Counted from the stretch's first letter, positions 18,633 to 28,032 are shown. The stretch: DNA of 64,000 nucleotides from Asticcacaulis sp. YBE204 (GCF_000495855.1 NZ_AWGF01000001.1:1-64000); one strand, 5' to 3'. The notes: generated by a model not told the origin, from the sequence alone. Numbers and translations: made by a program.

Positions 18633-19508
18633 TTAGGCAAAATAAGGGGTCAATATGGCCCGCGCCGCCTCGCCCAGATCAGGACGTTTTAGCGCCAGAG
18701 CGACGTTGGCTTGTAGCAGACCGATCTTGTCGCCGCAATCATAGGTCACACCGTCATATTCCAGCGCATGGAAACTTTGCGTCTTCATCAACTCGGCCAT
18801 GGAATCGGTGAGCTGAATTTCGCCGCCGGCCCCAGGCGCCTGTGCCGATAGAAGCCCGAAAACTTCCGGTTGCAGGACGTAGCGGCCCGAGACGATGAGA
18901 TTCGACGGCGCCGTGCCCTTGGCGGGCTTTTCAACCATGCCGGTCATACGATTGAGTTTATCCGCACCCTTTTGAACGGCGACGACGCCGTACTTATGCG
19001 TTTCGGACTCTGGCACGGCTTCGACCAGAATAATATTCCCACCGACCTTGTCATAGGCCTCGATCGCCTGAGTCAGGGCGGGCGTATTAGCGTCCATGAC
19101 CATGTCGGGCAACAGCACGGCAAAAGGTTCGTTGCCGATGATGTCGCGTGCGCAGTTCACGGCATGGCCCAGCCCCAGCGGCTGCATCTGCCGGACAAAG
19201 CTCATTTCACCGGACTTGGGCAGTTCATCGAGCAACTGTTGCAGGAGGGCGTCCTTGCCCTTGGCGGCCAGTTGCGCTTCCAGTTCGAACTGGTGATCGA
19301 AATAGTCTTCGATCGCCCCTTTTTGTCGTCCCGTCACGAATACGAAATGCTCGATGCCTGCGGCACGGGCTTCGGCGACGATGTAGGACAGGATCGGTCG
19401 GTCGACGATATTCAACAGTTCTTTGGGGATGACTTTTGTGCCTGGCAATACACGGGTGCCAAAACCGGCCACCGGGATAATCGCTTTACGAACTTTCGGA
19501 TGTGACAC
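18633..19508 (-). CDS. galU: UTP-glucose-1-phosphate uridylyltransferase
   Basis: A 291-residue enzyme that makes UDP-glucose from glucose 1-phosphate and UTP. It has the nucleotide motif G-F-G-T-R-V-L-P-G-T-K-V-I-P-K-E near the N-terminus, E-A-R-A-A-G-I and the Y-D-C-G-D-K-I-G C-terminal signature of GalU. The start is a GTG at 19508 preceded six bases upstream by a perfect AGGAGG (19515-19520); the open frame reaching 19712 is only translation through an intergenic repeat and should not be used. UDP-glucose feeds the UDP-glucose dehydrogenase at 24374-25696. The phosphomannomutase gene follows in the same direction. Confidence 0.93.
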   Translation of the reverse strand: MSHPKVRKAIIPVAGFGTRVLPGTKVIPKELLNIVDRPILSYIVAEARAAGIEHFVFVTGRQKGAIEDYFDHQFELEAQLAAKGKDALLQQLLDELPKSGEMSFVRQMQPLGLGHAVNCARDIIGNEPFAVLLPDMVMDANTPALTQAIEAYDKVGGNIILVEAVPESETHKYGVVAVQKGADKLNRMTGMVEKPAKGTAPSNLIVSGRYVLQPEVFGLLSAQAPGAGGEIQLTDSMAELMKTQSFHALEYDGVTYDCGDKIGLLQANVALALKRPDLGEAARAILTPYFA

Positions 19509-19618
19509 CAAGTGCCTCCTGATTGATAGCGTGGCGACGTTAGCGTCTAAATACACAGGTGCAAGACAAAATGTGGTCTGGTTACACGCTCTCCCTGTGG
19601 GTAGCGCACTATGTCTTA

Positions 19619-19665
19619 GAGCGCAGTCTGAAAAGTGTGTAACGGTTTTCGGAATCAAATGCGCG
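19619..19665 (+). repeat. 45-bp intergenic repeat, copy A
   Basis: An imperfect palindrome with core GAAAAGTGTGTAACGGTTTTC, ending ATGCGCGAC. It matches 29746-29788 in direct orientation and 51250-51297 in reverse. It contains GAATC (GANTC). It lies between divergent galU and glycosyltransferase genes. Confidence 0.8.
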
Positions 19666-19676
19666 ACAAAACAAAC

Positions 19677-19724
19677 CCTTAGAGCACGGTGCAGATCCAA
19701 CCGAACCGGCACCGTGCTCTAAGG
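19677..19724. repeat. Large perfect hairpin upstream of the GT4 gene
   Basis: Perfect 16-bp arms (19677-19692 and 19709-19724; CCTTAGAGCACGGTGC and its complement) with a 16-base loop. It immediately follows repeat copy A in the divergent galU/glycosyltransferase gap. Lacking a T-tail and lying upstream of both genes, it is more likely a mobile palindromic element or regulatory structure than a terminator. Confidence 0.7.
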
Positions 19725-19761
19725 ATTTACAGCCTGCCGGAGCGGCCTGTATGGTGGCGTC

Positions 19762-20928
19762 ATGCTGTCCTTCGCGTCCGCCTTGCTGAGTTATATCCAC
19801 CGTCTCGGATTTGCTTTCCGGCTGAAGCGGGCCGTCCGGGGATGGTCGTCGGCACGGGCTATGCCGCGCCCGGCAACCGACAGGGTATGCGTCACGGGCT
19901 TCTTCAGCGAGCCACTGGGGATCGGGCGGGCCGGACATCTGACGGCGGATGCGCTGGAGGCCGCCGGATATGCCGTCTCACGTGAAAATCTGCGCCCTTT
20001 GCACCGAAAACTCCTGACACGCACACCCGAAGCCTTTGCCGCACCCGCACCGGTGTGGATCATCCACGCCAACCCGCCCGAAGCCCGCATCGCCCTGTTC
20101 GCCCGTGATCCGGCGCAGTGGGCAAGCATGTATCGTATTGGCTACTGGGTGTGGGAAAGCGATCTGGCTCCGGCGGACTGGGTAGAGGCGGCCCGATGGT
20201 TCCACGAAATCTGGGTGCCCAGCGCCTTTGCCCGTGACGCCTTCGTCAAGGCGTTTGCCCGCGCGGGTGTGGATGAGGCTCACAAGCTGAAAGTCATGCC
20301 GCATCCGGTGCCGTTAAAGCACATTGCCGAAAGACCTGAAGGCCCCGTAACGGCCCTGACCCTGTTCGATCCGCGCAGCGATTGGGAACGCAAGAACCCC
20401 GAAGGCACGATCCGGGCGTGGGTAGAAGCCTTTCCCGATCCCACGGACGCGCGCCTGATCGTCAAGACCTATGCCGGGGCCGAGCATCATCTCAATTTCA
20501 AGCGCTTGCAGGATTTGGCCAGAGGACGGGCGGATATAATTTTCCGCTGCGAGACGCTTGATGATACCGACACGCAGGCCCTTATCGCCGAGGCGGACCT
20601 GCTCATCTCTCTGCACAGAGGCGAAGGCTTCGGCCTGCCGTTGGCCGAGGCGATGGCGGCAGGTGTGCCGGTGATCGCCACCGGCTGGTCGGGCAATATG
20701 CAGTTCATGGACACGGAGACGGCGCGGCTGATCTCCTGCCACTTGACCCCCGCCAATGCGCGCTACAATGGACCCGATGCCCAGTGGGCCGAGCCGGATA
20801 TTAGCGAGGCGGCGCGCACTGTGAAACAGCTTTGCGAATCAACGGAAGAACGTCGCGCGCTTGGCCTGAAAGGCAGGAACGCTATTGCGACTCTGCATAC
20901 CGACTGGAGCAAAACCAACCTGTTTTAG
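19762..20928 (+). CDS. GT4-type glycosyltransferase
   Basis: A 388-residue glycosyltransferase with a GT-B fold. The N-terminal part has V-T-G-F-F-S-E-P-L-G-I-G-R-A-G-H; the C-terminal half has the E-x7-E type donor motif H-R-G-E-G-F-G-L-P-L-A-E near 287-297 and A-A-G-V-P-V-I-A-T-G-W-S-G-N. It probably transfers a hexose in surface polysaccharide or LPS synthesis; donor and acceptor cannot be told. It is transcribed away from galU and converges on kdsD so tightly that the two stop codons overlap (TAG 20926-20928 and TAA 20927-20925). The start at 19762 is the first ATG and lies 37 bases after the large hairpin. Confidence 0.78.
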   Translation: MLSFASALLSYIHRLGFAFRLKRAVRGWSSARAMPRPATDRVCVTGFFSEPLGIGRAGHLTADALEAAGYAVSRENLRPLHRKLLTRTPEAFAAPAPVWIIHANPPEARIALFARDPAQWASMYRIGYWVWESDLAPADWVEAARWFHEIWVPSAFARDAFVKAFARAGVDEAHKLKVMPHPVPLKHIAERPEGPVTALTLFDPRSDWERKNPEGTIRAWVEAFPDPTDARLIVKTYAGAEHHLNFKRLQDLARGRADIIFRCETLDDTDTQALIAEADLLISLHRGEGFGLPLAEAMAAGVPVIATGWSGNMQFMDTETARLISCHLTPANARYNGPDAQWAEPDISEAARTVKQLCESTEERRALGLKGRNAIATLHTDWSKTNLF

Positions 20929-21923
20929 GCCACGCCCGCGCGCAGGATTTCGTGCAGATGCACGACGCCGATAGGCTGCTCGCTTTCGACGACGAACATA
21001 CCAGTGATGCTTTTGGCGTTCATATCGGCCAGCAATTGCGAGGCCAGGGTGTCCGGCGTAGTGACGCGCGGCGATTTCGTCATCACTTCGGCTACCGGAC
21101 GATCGGCAAAGCCCTCACGGAAGGCGCGGCGCAGGTCGCCATCGGTCAGGATACCGGTCAGGCGGCCCTCAGCGTCCTGAACCCCGGTCATGCCGTACCG
21201 CTTAGACGACATTTCGACGATGGCCTGAGACAGGAGAACCGTTTCTGCCACCAGCGGCATGGCTTCGCCGCCGTGCATCAGGTCGCGCACCTTGAGCAGA
21301 CGCGAGCCCAGCTTGCCGCCGGGATGATATTGCCGGAAATCCTGCGCCGTAAAACCACGCAGCGACAATAGCGCCACGGCGATCGCATCACCCATAGCCA
21401 GTTGCATGGTCGTCGAGGTCGTCGGCGCCAGCCCGTTTGGACAGGCTTCCGGCATTTTTGGCAGGACCAGCGGGTAGTCGGCCGCAGCCCCCAAAGCACT
21501 GGTCGCACCGGCGGTAATAGCGATCAAAGGCACATTGAAACGGCGCGTATAGGCGATGATATCGGCCAGTTCCGGCGCTTCACCTGACCACGACAGCGCC
21601 AGAACGACATCGTCCTCACCGACCATGCCCAGATCGCCGTGACTGGCTTCGGCGGGGTGAACGAAGTGCGACGTCACACCGGTCGAGGCGAGCGTGGCGG
21701 CGATTTTGCGACCGATATGGCCCGACTTGCCCATGCCGGTGACGATGACGCGTCCGCGTTTCGTCTGTGCCCGGAGGATCGTATCCACAGTCCGTTCGAA
21801 CACCTGCCCCAGTTCACCGTCCAGCGCCTCGCGCAGGGCAGCCAGACCCTGAGCCTCGATCTCGATGGTCTGTTGCGCGGCTTGCAGGGCCGAGGTCGCT
21901 TCGATCGCGGTTTCCAACGGCAT
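20925..21923 (-). CDS. kdsD: Arabinose-5-phosphate isomerase
   Basis: A 332-residue KpsF/GutQ-family enzyme converting ribulose 5-phosphate to arabinose 5-phosphate, the first step to Kdo. A SIS domain (about 40-180, with T-G-M-G-K-S-G-H-I-G-R-K and S-W-S-G-E-A-P-E-L) is followed by two CBS domains ending in G-V-V-H-L-H-E-I-L-R-A-G. The correct start is the ATG at 21923, 4 bases after the kdsB stop; the frame is open further upstream only as a shadow of kdsB. It is the last gene of a kdsA-kdsB-kdsD operon. Its presence here with KdsA and KdsB shows a complete route to CMP-Kdo. Confidence 0.93.
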   Translation of the reverse strand: MPLETAIEATSALQAAQQTIEIEAQGLAALREALDGELGQVFERTVDTILRAQTKRGRVIVTGMGKSGHIGRKIAATLASTGVTSHFVHPAEASHGDLGMVGEDDVVLALSWSGEAPELADIIAYTRRFNVPLIAITAGATSALGAAADYPLVLPKMPEACPNGLAPTTSTTMQLAMGDAIAVALLSLRGFTAQDFRQYHPGGKLGSRLLKVRDLMHGGEAMPLVAETVLLSQAIVEMSSKRYGMTGVQDAEGRLTGILTDGDLRRAFREGFADRPVAEVMTKSPRVTTPDTLASQLLADMNAKSITGMFVVESEQPIGVVHLHEILRAGVA

Positions 21924-21927
21924 GCGT

Positions 21928-22659
21928 TTAATCCTTCGCCAGCATAAGGCGCGCCCGGTCGAGATCGGCAGCGGTATCGACCCCCAGCGGCACCTCATCG
22001 ACTTCGACGGCATCGATACGCATCCCGGCCTCAAGCGCCCGCAATTGCTCAAGCTTTTCGCGCAGTTCCAGCGGCGACGGCGGCAGCTTGACGAAGCGCT
22101 CCAGCGCCGAGCGCCGCCAGCCATAGAGGCCGATATGGTGGTAAAGCGGCCCCTCACCCCACGGCGCGGTGGTGCGCGTGAAATAGAGGGCACGGAAGCG
22201 GCGTTCGCCGATCGGGGTGCCGACCATCTTGACCACCGACGAGGCGGTGCGCTCTTCTTCGGAATGGATCACCGCTACGGCGGTCGAGACATCGACTTCC
22301 GGCGTCTCCAGCGGCTTGAGGATGGCGCGGATCGTCTCCGGCGTCACCGTCGGAAGGTCGCCCTGCACATTGAGCAGCGCATCATATTCCGCATCCGGAT
22401 CGATGTTCGTGATGGCCTCGAAAATCCGGTCGGAGCCCGACGGATGATCCACCCGCGTCATCACCGCATTGCCGCCGACGGCGCGGATCGCCTCGGCGAT
22501 CTCCACCGTATCGGTCGCCACCCACACGGGCGCGACCTCGGCTTCGACTGCGCGCCGCCACACGGCTACGATCATCGGCTCGCCGTTGAGGTCGGCCACC
22601 GGTTTATTGGGCAGCCGGGTCGAGGCCATGCGCGCCGGAATGAGGATGATCGGCTTCAT
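21928..22659 (-). CDS. kdsB: 3-deoxy-manno-octulosonate cytidylyltransferase
   Basis: A 243-residue CMP-Kdo synthetase that activates Kdo with CTP for LPS core assembly. The N-terminal [17 protein letters not shown] and N-V-Q-G-D-L-P motifs, H-I-G-L-Y-G-W-R-R near the middle, and the C-terminal [14 protein letters not shown] motif are all present. The start ATG shares one base with the kdsA stop (TGATG), so translation is coupled. Confidence 0.95.
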   Translation of the reverse strand: MKPIILIPARMASTRLPNKPVADLNGEPMIVAVWRRAVEAEVAPVWVATDTVEIAEAIRAVGGNAVMTRVDHPSGSDRIFEAITNIDPDAEYDALLNVQGDLPTVTPETIRAILKPLETPEVDVSTAVAVIHSEEERTASSVVKMVGTPIGERRFRALYFTRTTAPWGEGPLYHHIGLYGWRRSALERFVKLPPSPLELREKLEQLRALEAGMRIDAVEVDEVPLGVDTAADLDRARLMLAKD

Positions 22660-23507
22660 CAGGCGGTGCGCGCCGTGATGGCCTTGGCCACCTGATCGAG
22701 CGCCATCAGATCGCGCATCAGGCCTTCGAACGCGGCCAGCGGCACCATGTTGGGGCCGTCAGACGGCGCACGGTCCGGGTCCGGGTGCGTCTCGATGAAC
22801 AGGCCCGCTACGCCCACGGCAACCGCCGCCCGCGCCAGCACCGGCACGAATTCACGCTGCCCGCCGGATGAGCCGCCAAGGCCACCGGGTTGCTGCACCG
22901 AGTGCGTGGCGTCGAAGATCACCGGCGCGCCGGTCTGGGCCATGATCGGAAGGCCACGGAAGTCCGACACGAGCGTGTTATAACCGAAGCTCGTCCCGCG
23001 ATCGCAGAGCAGCACATTGGGGTTGCCGCCGCCATTGACGATCTTGTCCAGCACGTTCTTCATGTCCCAGGGGGCGAGAAACTGACCCTTCTTGACGTTG
23101 ATGGCGCGACCCGTCGCCGCGGCCGCCAGCAACAGATCTGTCTGACGGCAGAGGAAGGCCGGGATTTGTAGTACGTCGACGGCTTCGGCGACCGGGGCGC
23201 ACTGATGGGCATCGTGGACGTCAGTCAGAACGGCCAAGCCGAGCGTCTCGCGGATTTCATTGAAGATCGGCAGGGCGTCTTTCAGACCGATACCGCGCTG
23301 GGCATTGGCGGAGGTGCGGTTGGCCTTGTCGAACGAGGTTTTGAAGATCAGGCCGAAACCGAGACGCTCAGAAATCTCTTTCAGCGCCGAGGCGACTTCG
23401 AGGGCGTGGTCGCGGCTTTCCAGCTGGCAGGGGCCAGCAATGACCGAAATCGGCAGGTGATTGCCGAATTTGGCCGACTTTAATTCGACGACGGAATTGG
23501 CTTCCAT
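22659..23507 (-). CDS. kdsA: 3-deoxy-8-phosphooctulonate synthase
   Basis: A 282-residue enzyme that condenses arabinose 5-phosphate with phosphoenolpyruvate to Kdo 8-phosphate. It shows [26 protein letters not shown], the [11 protein letters not shown] region, D-A-T-H-S-V-Q and I-E-T-H-P-D-P. The ATG at 23507 has a GGAG nine bases upstream. It is the first of the kdsA-kdsB-kdsD genes and follows cysQ by 78 bases on the same strand, so it may be read from the ugd promoter as well. Confidence 0.96.
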   Translation of the reverse strand: MEANSVVELKSAKFGNHLPISVIAGPCQLESRDHALEVASALKEISERLGFGLIFKTSFDKANRTSANAQRGIGLKDALPIFNEIRETLGLAVLTDVHDAHQCAPVAEAVDVLQIPAFLCRQTDLLLAAAATGRAINVKKGQFLAPWDMKNVLDKIVNGGGNPNVLLCDRGTSFGYNTLVSDFRGLPIMAQTGAPVIFDATHSVQQPGGLGGSSGGQREFVPVLARAAVAVGVAGLFIETHPDPDRAPSDGPNMVPLAAFEGLMRDLMALDQVAKAITARTA

Positions 23508-23585
23508 AAGATGTACTCCGTTAAACGGCTCTGCCGCTATCCTGCGCCAGAAGTGGCGCTTGCAGCCTGAAAATGCAAGTCTGGA

Positions 23586-24377
23586 TTAGCTAATGGCCGG
23601 ATCGCCGAAGGCGACGAAGTGCGGGTTAGCGAAGTCGGTTTCGCCGTCGCGCCCGCGCTTGCCGTAGCCGAGCGGCTGACCGTCCAGCGTTTCGACGCGC
23701 CCCCCCGCCGCACGCAATACGGCATCACCCGCCGCCGTGTCCCACTCCATCGTCCGGCCCATGCGCGGATAGATGTCTGCGGCCCCTTCGGCCAGTCGGC
23801 AGAACTTCAGCGACGATCCCGCCGCGACAAAGGCCTTGACCGCAAAGCGTTTCAAATAGGCCTGCGTCTCATCGCCGCCGTGCGACCGGCTGCCGATGGC
23901 GACTACGCCATCACCCGCCGTGCGCACGCGGATCGCCTCTGTCTCGCCGACGACACCGTCCGTGACCACCGCCTTGAAGGCACCGTCGGCGTCACCCCAG
24001 AAAATTTCATTGAGCGCCGGGGCATAGACCACGCCCTGCACCGGGACACCGTTTTCTATCAGGGCGATATTGACGGTAAATTCGCCGTTTTTAGAGACGA
24101 ACTCCTTGGTTCCGTCCAGAGGATCGACCAACCAGAAGAGACCGTCCGTATGCGGAATACGTCCAGCGGCAGCCTCTTCCTCGGCCACGACCGGCACGTC
24201 CGGCGCGAGGTTTTTCAAACCGTCGAGAATGATGGCTTCCGCCGCCTGATCGGCCAGGGTCACCGGTGACTCGTCGCCCTTGGTGATAACAGCGAAATCG
24301 GTGGCATAGATGCGCAGGATTTCCGTCCCGGCGGCCACGGCCAGCGCGTTCAGCGCCTGAAGGTCAAACCGGCTCAC
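23586..24377 (-). CDS. cysQ: 3'(2'),5'-bisphosphate nucleotidase
   Basis: A 263-residue member of the inositol monophosphatase family, with the metal motifs V-A-E-E-E, D-P-L-D-G-T-K-E-F and E-W-D-T-A-A-G-D. The P-L-D-G-T-K-E-F form is characteristic of CysQ, which dephosphorylates 3'-phosphoadenosine 5'-phosphate (PAP), the by-product of PAPS use, to AMP. This fits the PAPS-making and sulfotransferase genes at 12.3-16.9 kb. It overlaps the ugd stop by 4 bases (ATGA, 24377-24374), so it is co-translated with ugd. An inositol or histidinol phosphatase role is a less likely alternative. Confidence 0.88.
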   Translation of the reverse strand: MSRFDLQALNALAVAAGTEILRIYATDFAVITKGDESPVTLADQAAEAIILDGLKNLAPDVPVVAEEEAAAGRIPHTDGLFWLVDPLDGTKEFVSKNGEFTVNIALIENGVPVQGVVYAPALNEIFWGDADGAFKAVVTDGVVGETEAIRVRTAGDGVVAIGSRSHGGDETQAYLKRFAVKAFVAAGSSLKFCRLAEGAADIYPRMGRTMEWDTAAGDAVLRAAGGRVETLDGQPLGYGKRGRDGETDFANPHFVAFGDPAIS

Positions 24378-25696
24378 GCCTTAACTTCCTCGTTAGGACG
24401 CCCGATGCAGTAATAGGTGAAGCCGTGACGGCTGACCTCGTCCTTGCGATAGATATTGCGCAGATCGACCAGCAGCGGCTGGGTCAGAAGCGTCTTGAAC
24501 CGGCTGAGGTTTAGGGCGCGGAACTCGTTCCATTCCGTCACGATGACGGCCACATCGGCGCCGGTGGCGGCATCGTAGGCGTCATCGCAGTAGGTGATGT
24601 CCGGCATGATCTTTTTGGCATTGTCCATGCCTTCCGGATCGAAGGCCCGCACGATGGCCCCGGCGTCCTGAAGGGCCTGCACGATGGTGATGGCCGGAGA
24701 ATCGCGCATGTCGTCGGTTTCCGGCTTGAAGGTCAGGCCCAGCACCGCGACCGTCTTGCCGCGCGCTTCGCCGCCCAGCGCCTTGATCACCTTGCGCGCC
24801 ATAGCCCGCTTGCGGTCGTCATTGATGGCGACCGTCGTCTCGATCAGACGCACCGGGCTTTCAAAATCCTGCGCCGTCTTGACGAGCGCCAGCGTATCCT
24901 TTGGGAAGCACGAGCCGCCGTAGCCCGGTCCGGCATTGAGGAATTTGGTGCCGATGCGGTTATCGAGGCCGATGCCGCGCGCCACTTCCTGCACATTGGC
25001 CCCCACGGCCTCGGACAGATCGGCGATCTCGTTGATGAAGGTGATCTTCATCGCCAGAAACGCGTTGGCGGCGTATTTGATCAGTTCCGAGGTGCGGCGC
25101 TTGGTGAACATCAAGGGCGCGGCATTGAGCGACAGCGGGCGATAGACTTCCGACATCACCTGACGGGCGCGTTCGTCCTCGATGCCGATCACCACGCGGT
25201 CGGGGCGCATGAAGTCGTCGATGGCCGCGCCTTCGCGCAGGAATTCAGGGTTGGAGACGACCGCCACATCGGCGTTCGGATTGGCCTCGCGGATGATGCG
25301 CTCGACCTCGTCACCGGTACCGACGGGCACGGTCGATTTGGTGACCACGACGGTGAACCCCTCGAGCGCTTCGGCGATGTCCTTTGCGGCGGCATAGACG
25401 TAGGACAGATCAGCGTGACCGTCACCGCGACGCGACGGGGTGCCTACGCCAATAAAGACGACATCGGATTGCGCTACCGCATCCTTGATATCGGTGGTGA
25501 AGCTGAGGCGGCCGCCCTTGACATTGGCCGCGACCATTTCGGCCAGACCGGGCTCGAAGATCGGGATCTGCCCGTTCTTGAGCGCGGCGATCTTGGCCTC
25601 GTCCTTGTCCATGCAGATCACGTCGTGGCCGAATTCGGCGAAACAGACCCCGGAAACGAGCCCGACATAGCCCGAGCCGATCATCGTAATCTTCAT
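24374..25696 (-). CDS. ugd: UDP-glucose 6-dehydrogenase
   Basis: A 440-residue enzyme that oxidises UDP-glucose twice to UDP-glucuronate with NAD. It has the N-terminal dinucleotide fold M-I-G-S-G-Y-V-G-L-V-S-G, the central substrate domain with F-L-N-A-G-P-G-Y-G-G-S-C-F-P-K-D (catalytic cysteine near residue 260), and a C-terminal UDP-binding domain with L-G-L-T-F-K-P-E-T-D-D-M-R-D-S. The ATG at 25696 has GAGGAA seven bases upstream. Its product can supply glucuronic or derived acidic sugars for the surface polysaccharide; GalU supplies its substrate. Confidence 0.96.
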   Translation of the reverse strand: MKITMIGSGYVGLVSGVCFAEFGHDVICMDKDEAKIAALKNGQIPIFEPGLAEMVAANVKGGRLSFTTDIKDAVAQSDVVFIGVGTPSRRGDGHADLSYVYAAAKDIAEALEGFTVVVTKSTVPVGTGDEVERIIREANPNADVAVVSNPEFLREGAAIDDFMRPDRVVIGIEDERARQVMSEVYRPLSLNAAPLMFTKRRTSELIKYAANAFLAMKITFINEIADLSEAVGANVQEVARGIGLDNRIGTKFLNAGPGYGGSCFPKDTLALVKTAQDFESPVRLIETTVAINDDRKRAMARKVIKALGGEARGKTVAVLGLTFKPETDDMRDSPAITIVQALQDAGAIVRAFDPEGMDNAKKIMPDITYCDDAYDAATGADVAVIVTEWNEFRALNLSRFKTLLTQPLLVDLRNIYRKDEVSRHGFTYYCIGRPNEEVKA

Positions 25697-25792
25697 GACA
25701 CTTCCTCAGTAAACAGAGGAGGTCGGTGTAAAATCAATTTGTAACCAAAACAAGACACTCAGGCCTACAAACTGTTTCATGATCGACTTGCG

Positions 25793-26953
25793 TCAAGGTT
25801 TTACGCTCAACATCTCATCGATGCCGCAGATGATGTGGTACAGGCTCGACGCCGGAGCGGGTTCATCAACAAAAGTCCCGTCGGGATTCATCTTGTCGAG
25901 ATAGAGCCCCGCCACCTTCGTATCGAGATAAAGCTCCAGCCCTTCGGCGGCGGTGATCAGAGTCTCGATATAACCGGCTTTTTCGTCCGGTGAGGCCGCC
26001 ACCGACGACAGGGCGACATAGGCCTTCATCCGTTCGGTTTGGGCCCACAGGCGCGCCTTGCGATCCTTGGGCGAAAAATCGTCCCACAGCTCGAACATGG
26101 TCACATTGCGGTCGTGATCGGTGCCAAAGGTTTCGGCGATCTCGACCAGACGTTTGGCTGGAGCGATAAACTTATCGTCGCCGGAAATCTGTGCCCAACG
26201 GACCAGCAGCCACGCCCATTCGAACTGATGCCCCGGCTCGATGATGCGGCCCATCTCGCCTTCGAGCGGGTTCCAGTCACCGTCGAAATATTCGCGCAAA
26301 CTGCCGTTTTCCGGGTGCAGGAACTTGTCGAGGCACAGTTGCGCGATTTCGGCGGCGATGTCCTTCCAGACGCTGTCGCCCCCGGCTTCGATCCAGGCCA
26401 GAGACGCCTCGAACATATGCATGTGCGGGTTGGTCTTGAGCGGCAAGGTACGGGGACTGGATTCCTCGAACCCGCGCACCGGGTGCTTGTAGGTCGTCAG
26501 CAGAGTATCGCGGATGCGCACCGCCTTGGCTTCGAGCGAGCGATCGTGCGGGCGCACCTTGAAGGCCGAGGCATAACCCAGCAGCGCGAAAGCGTGGTCA
26601 TAGAAATCGAACTCGCCCTTCACCACCTCGCCCTGCGGCGTCAGGACGGCATAGACCATGCCCTCCGGCGTCGCCGCCGGTCCCGACAGCCAGTCGAGCC
26701 CCGCATCTATGACGGCATCCGTGTCGCCGTCATAGCCCATCTTTTGCGCCAGCGCATAGGAATAGACCTGACGGGCCGCCACCCGGGTGCGGCGGTTGAC
26801 GTCGACCGGACGACCATCGAGCCCGATCGTCTCATATATCCCGCCCTTTTCGCGATCGACGCCGACATCGCGCCAGATCGGCAAGGCATTATCGAACAGC
26901 CAGAGTTTGAGGGAATCCTGCCGCGCGGCCAGACGGGCATTGAGTTCGGACAT
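25793..26953 (-). CDS. AGE-family sugar epimerase/isomerase
   Basis: A 386-residue protein with the alpha6/alpha6-barrel repeats of the N-acylglucosamine 2-epimerase family. Visible motifs are R-x-R-V-A-A-R-Q-V-Y-S-Y-A near residue 40, H-M-H-M-F-E-A-S-L-A-W and G-H-Q-F-E-W-A-W-L-L, containing the usual active-site histidines. Members isomerise mannose and fructose (or their 6-phosphates) or epimerise N-acylated amino sugars; the mannose isomerase branch fits best with the phosphomannomutase nearby, but this is inference. The ATG at 26953 is preceded by GGAG. The gene follows the threonine dehydratase by 18 bases, so the two are probably co-transcribed. Confidence 0.78.
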   Translation of the reverse strand: MSELNARLAARQDSLKLWLFDNALPIWRDVGVDREKGGIYETIGLDGRPVDVNRRTRVAARQVYSYALAQKMGYDGDTDAVIDAGLDWLSGPAATPEGMVYAVLTPQGEVVKGEFDFYDHAFALLGYASAFKVRPHDRSLEAKAVRIRDTLLTTYKHPVRGFEESSPRTLPLKTNPHMHMFEASLAWIEAGGDSVWKDIAAEIAQLCLDKFLHPENGSLREYFDGDWNPLEGEMGRIIEPGHQFEWAWLLVRWAQISGDDKFIAPAKRLVEIAETFGTDHDRNVTMFELWDDFSPKDRKARLWAQTERMKAYVALSSVAASPDEKAGYIETLITAAEGLELYLDTKVAGLYLDKMNPDGTFVDEPAPASSLYHIICGIDEMLSVKP

Positions 26954-26971
26954 GGGGAGGCTCCTAAGCGA

Positions 26972-27958
26972 TTACAGCTTAGGAAAGCCCTGCAAATAAT
27001 CAGTTTTCCATATCTGAGTCTGGGTTTCCGGCGCGATATTGCCGCCCGACAGTATGACCAGCACCGTGCGCGGCGCCTCCTGGGTCCTCAGCCAGCGCAC
27101 GACACCGGCCATGTTCATCGCCGAGGTCGGCTCGATCACCGATTTGAGCAGGTGCGTCAGCCACTGCGTCCAGTAAAGGATATCCTCTTCCGACACCTCA
27201 TAGAGGCCGTCGAGCTGCTTGAGATAGTGCAGGGTGCGCGGCGATACCGACAGCGTGCGCACGCCATCGGCGACCGTCATCGGCGTGTCGCTGAGCTTGA
27301 CGATTTCCCCGCTGCGCAGGGTCTGCGCCGCATCATTGGCGATCAAAGGCTCGGTGGCAAAGACCTTCGCTTCCGGTCGCGCCAGCCGCGTCGCCAGCCA
27401 CGTCCCGGACATCAGCCCCCCGCCGCCGCAGGGCGCGAAGACCGCATCGGCTTCCACACCGTCCTGTAAGGCCTCAAGGCAGGCCGTACCCTGACCTGCG
27501 ATGACATAGGGGTTGTCGTAGGGGTGGATAAAGGCTGCGCCCGCATCGATCAGGGCCGCGACCGAGGCCTCGGCGATCTGCCGCGTTTCCGTCACCACCA
27601 CCTCGGCCCCACAGGCGCGGGTGGCGGCGATCTTGATCCGCGAGGCCTGTTTTGGAATAAAAATCGTCGCCCTGACGCCCAGTTCGCGCGCCGCATAGGC
27701 TACGGCCTGCGCGTGATTGCCGGACGAAAAAGCGCAGACATGTTCGGGCAACCGGCCCTCTTCGCGTAAGCGCAGAAGCGTGTTCATCGCCCCGCGCAGC
27801 TTGAACGCCCCGATCTTTTGCAGGTTTTCGGCCTTAAAGACAATCCGATGGCCCAGGGCCCGGTTCAGGGTTTCGGACGACAGCAATGGCGTGCGATGGA
27901 CGCGCCCGGCGATGCGCGCCTGCGCTTCGGCAACATCGTGGGGAAAAATATCGCTCAT
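26972..27958 (-). CDS. Threonine/serine dehydratase
   Basis: A 328-residue fold-type II PLP enzyme that deaminates threonine to 2-oxobutanoate (or serine to pyruvate). The PLP lysine lies in G-A-F-K-L-R-G-A near residue 60; S-S-G-N-H-A-Q-A-V-A-Y-A-A binds the substrate carboxylate and C-G-G-G-G-L-M-S-G the PLP phosphate. It is a short form with no ACT regulatory domain, so it resembles catabolic threonine dehydratase or serine racemase-like enzymes more than biosynthetic IlvA. I place the start at the ATG at 27958; the frame continues to 28039, but those residues do not resemble the family. Confidence 0.85.
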   Translation of the reverse strand: MSDIFPHDVAEAQARIAGRVHRTPLLSSETLNRALGHRIVFKAENLQKIGAFKLRGAMNTLLRLREEGRLPEHVCAFSSGNHAQAVAYAARELGVRATIFIPKQASRIKIAATRACGAEVVVTETRQIAEASVAALIDAGAAFIHPYDNPYVIAGQGTACLEALQDGVEADAVFAPCGGGGLMSGTWLATRLARPEAKVFATEPLIANDAAQTLRSGEIVKLSDTPMTVADGVRTLSVSPRTLHYLKQLDGLYEVSEEDILYWTQWLTHLLKSVIEPTSAMNMAGVVRWLRTQEAPRTVLVILSGGNIAPETQTQIWKTDYLQGFPKL

Positions 27959-28032
27959 GGAATCAAAACGTTCCGGTTGTAAAAACGAAGCCAATCTGTA
28001 GGTTGCGGTGTCATCGCATATTTGGAGGGGGA

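Noticed and set aside
19509..19712. N-terminal extension of GalU by 68 residues
   Set aside because: The extension is translation of intergenic repeat copy A, and a perfect AGGAGG stands before the GTG at 19508. The same holds for the extension of fbp through copy C (51195-51317).
21924..22193. N-terminal extension of KdsD by 90 residues
   Set aside because: It lies wholly inside kdsB in another frame, is Arg- and Ser-rich shadow sequence, and ATG 21923 gives the family N-terminus.
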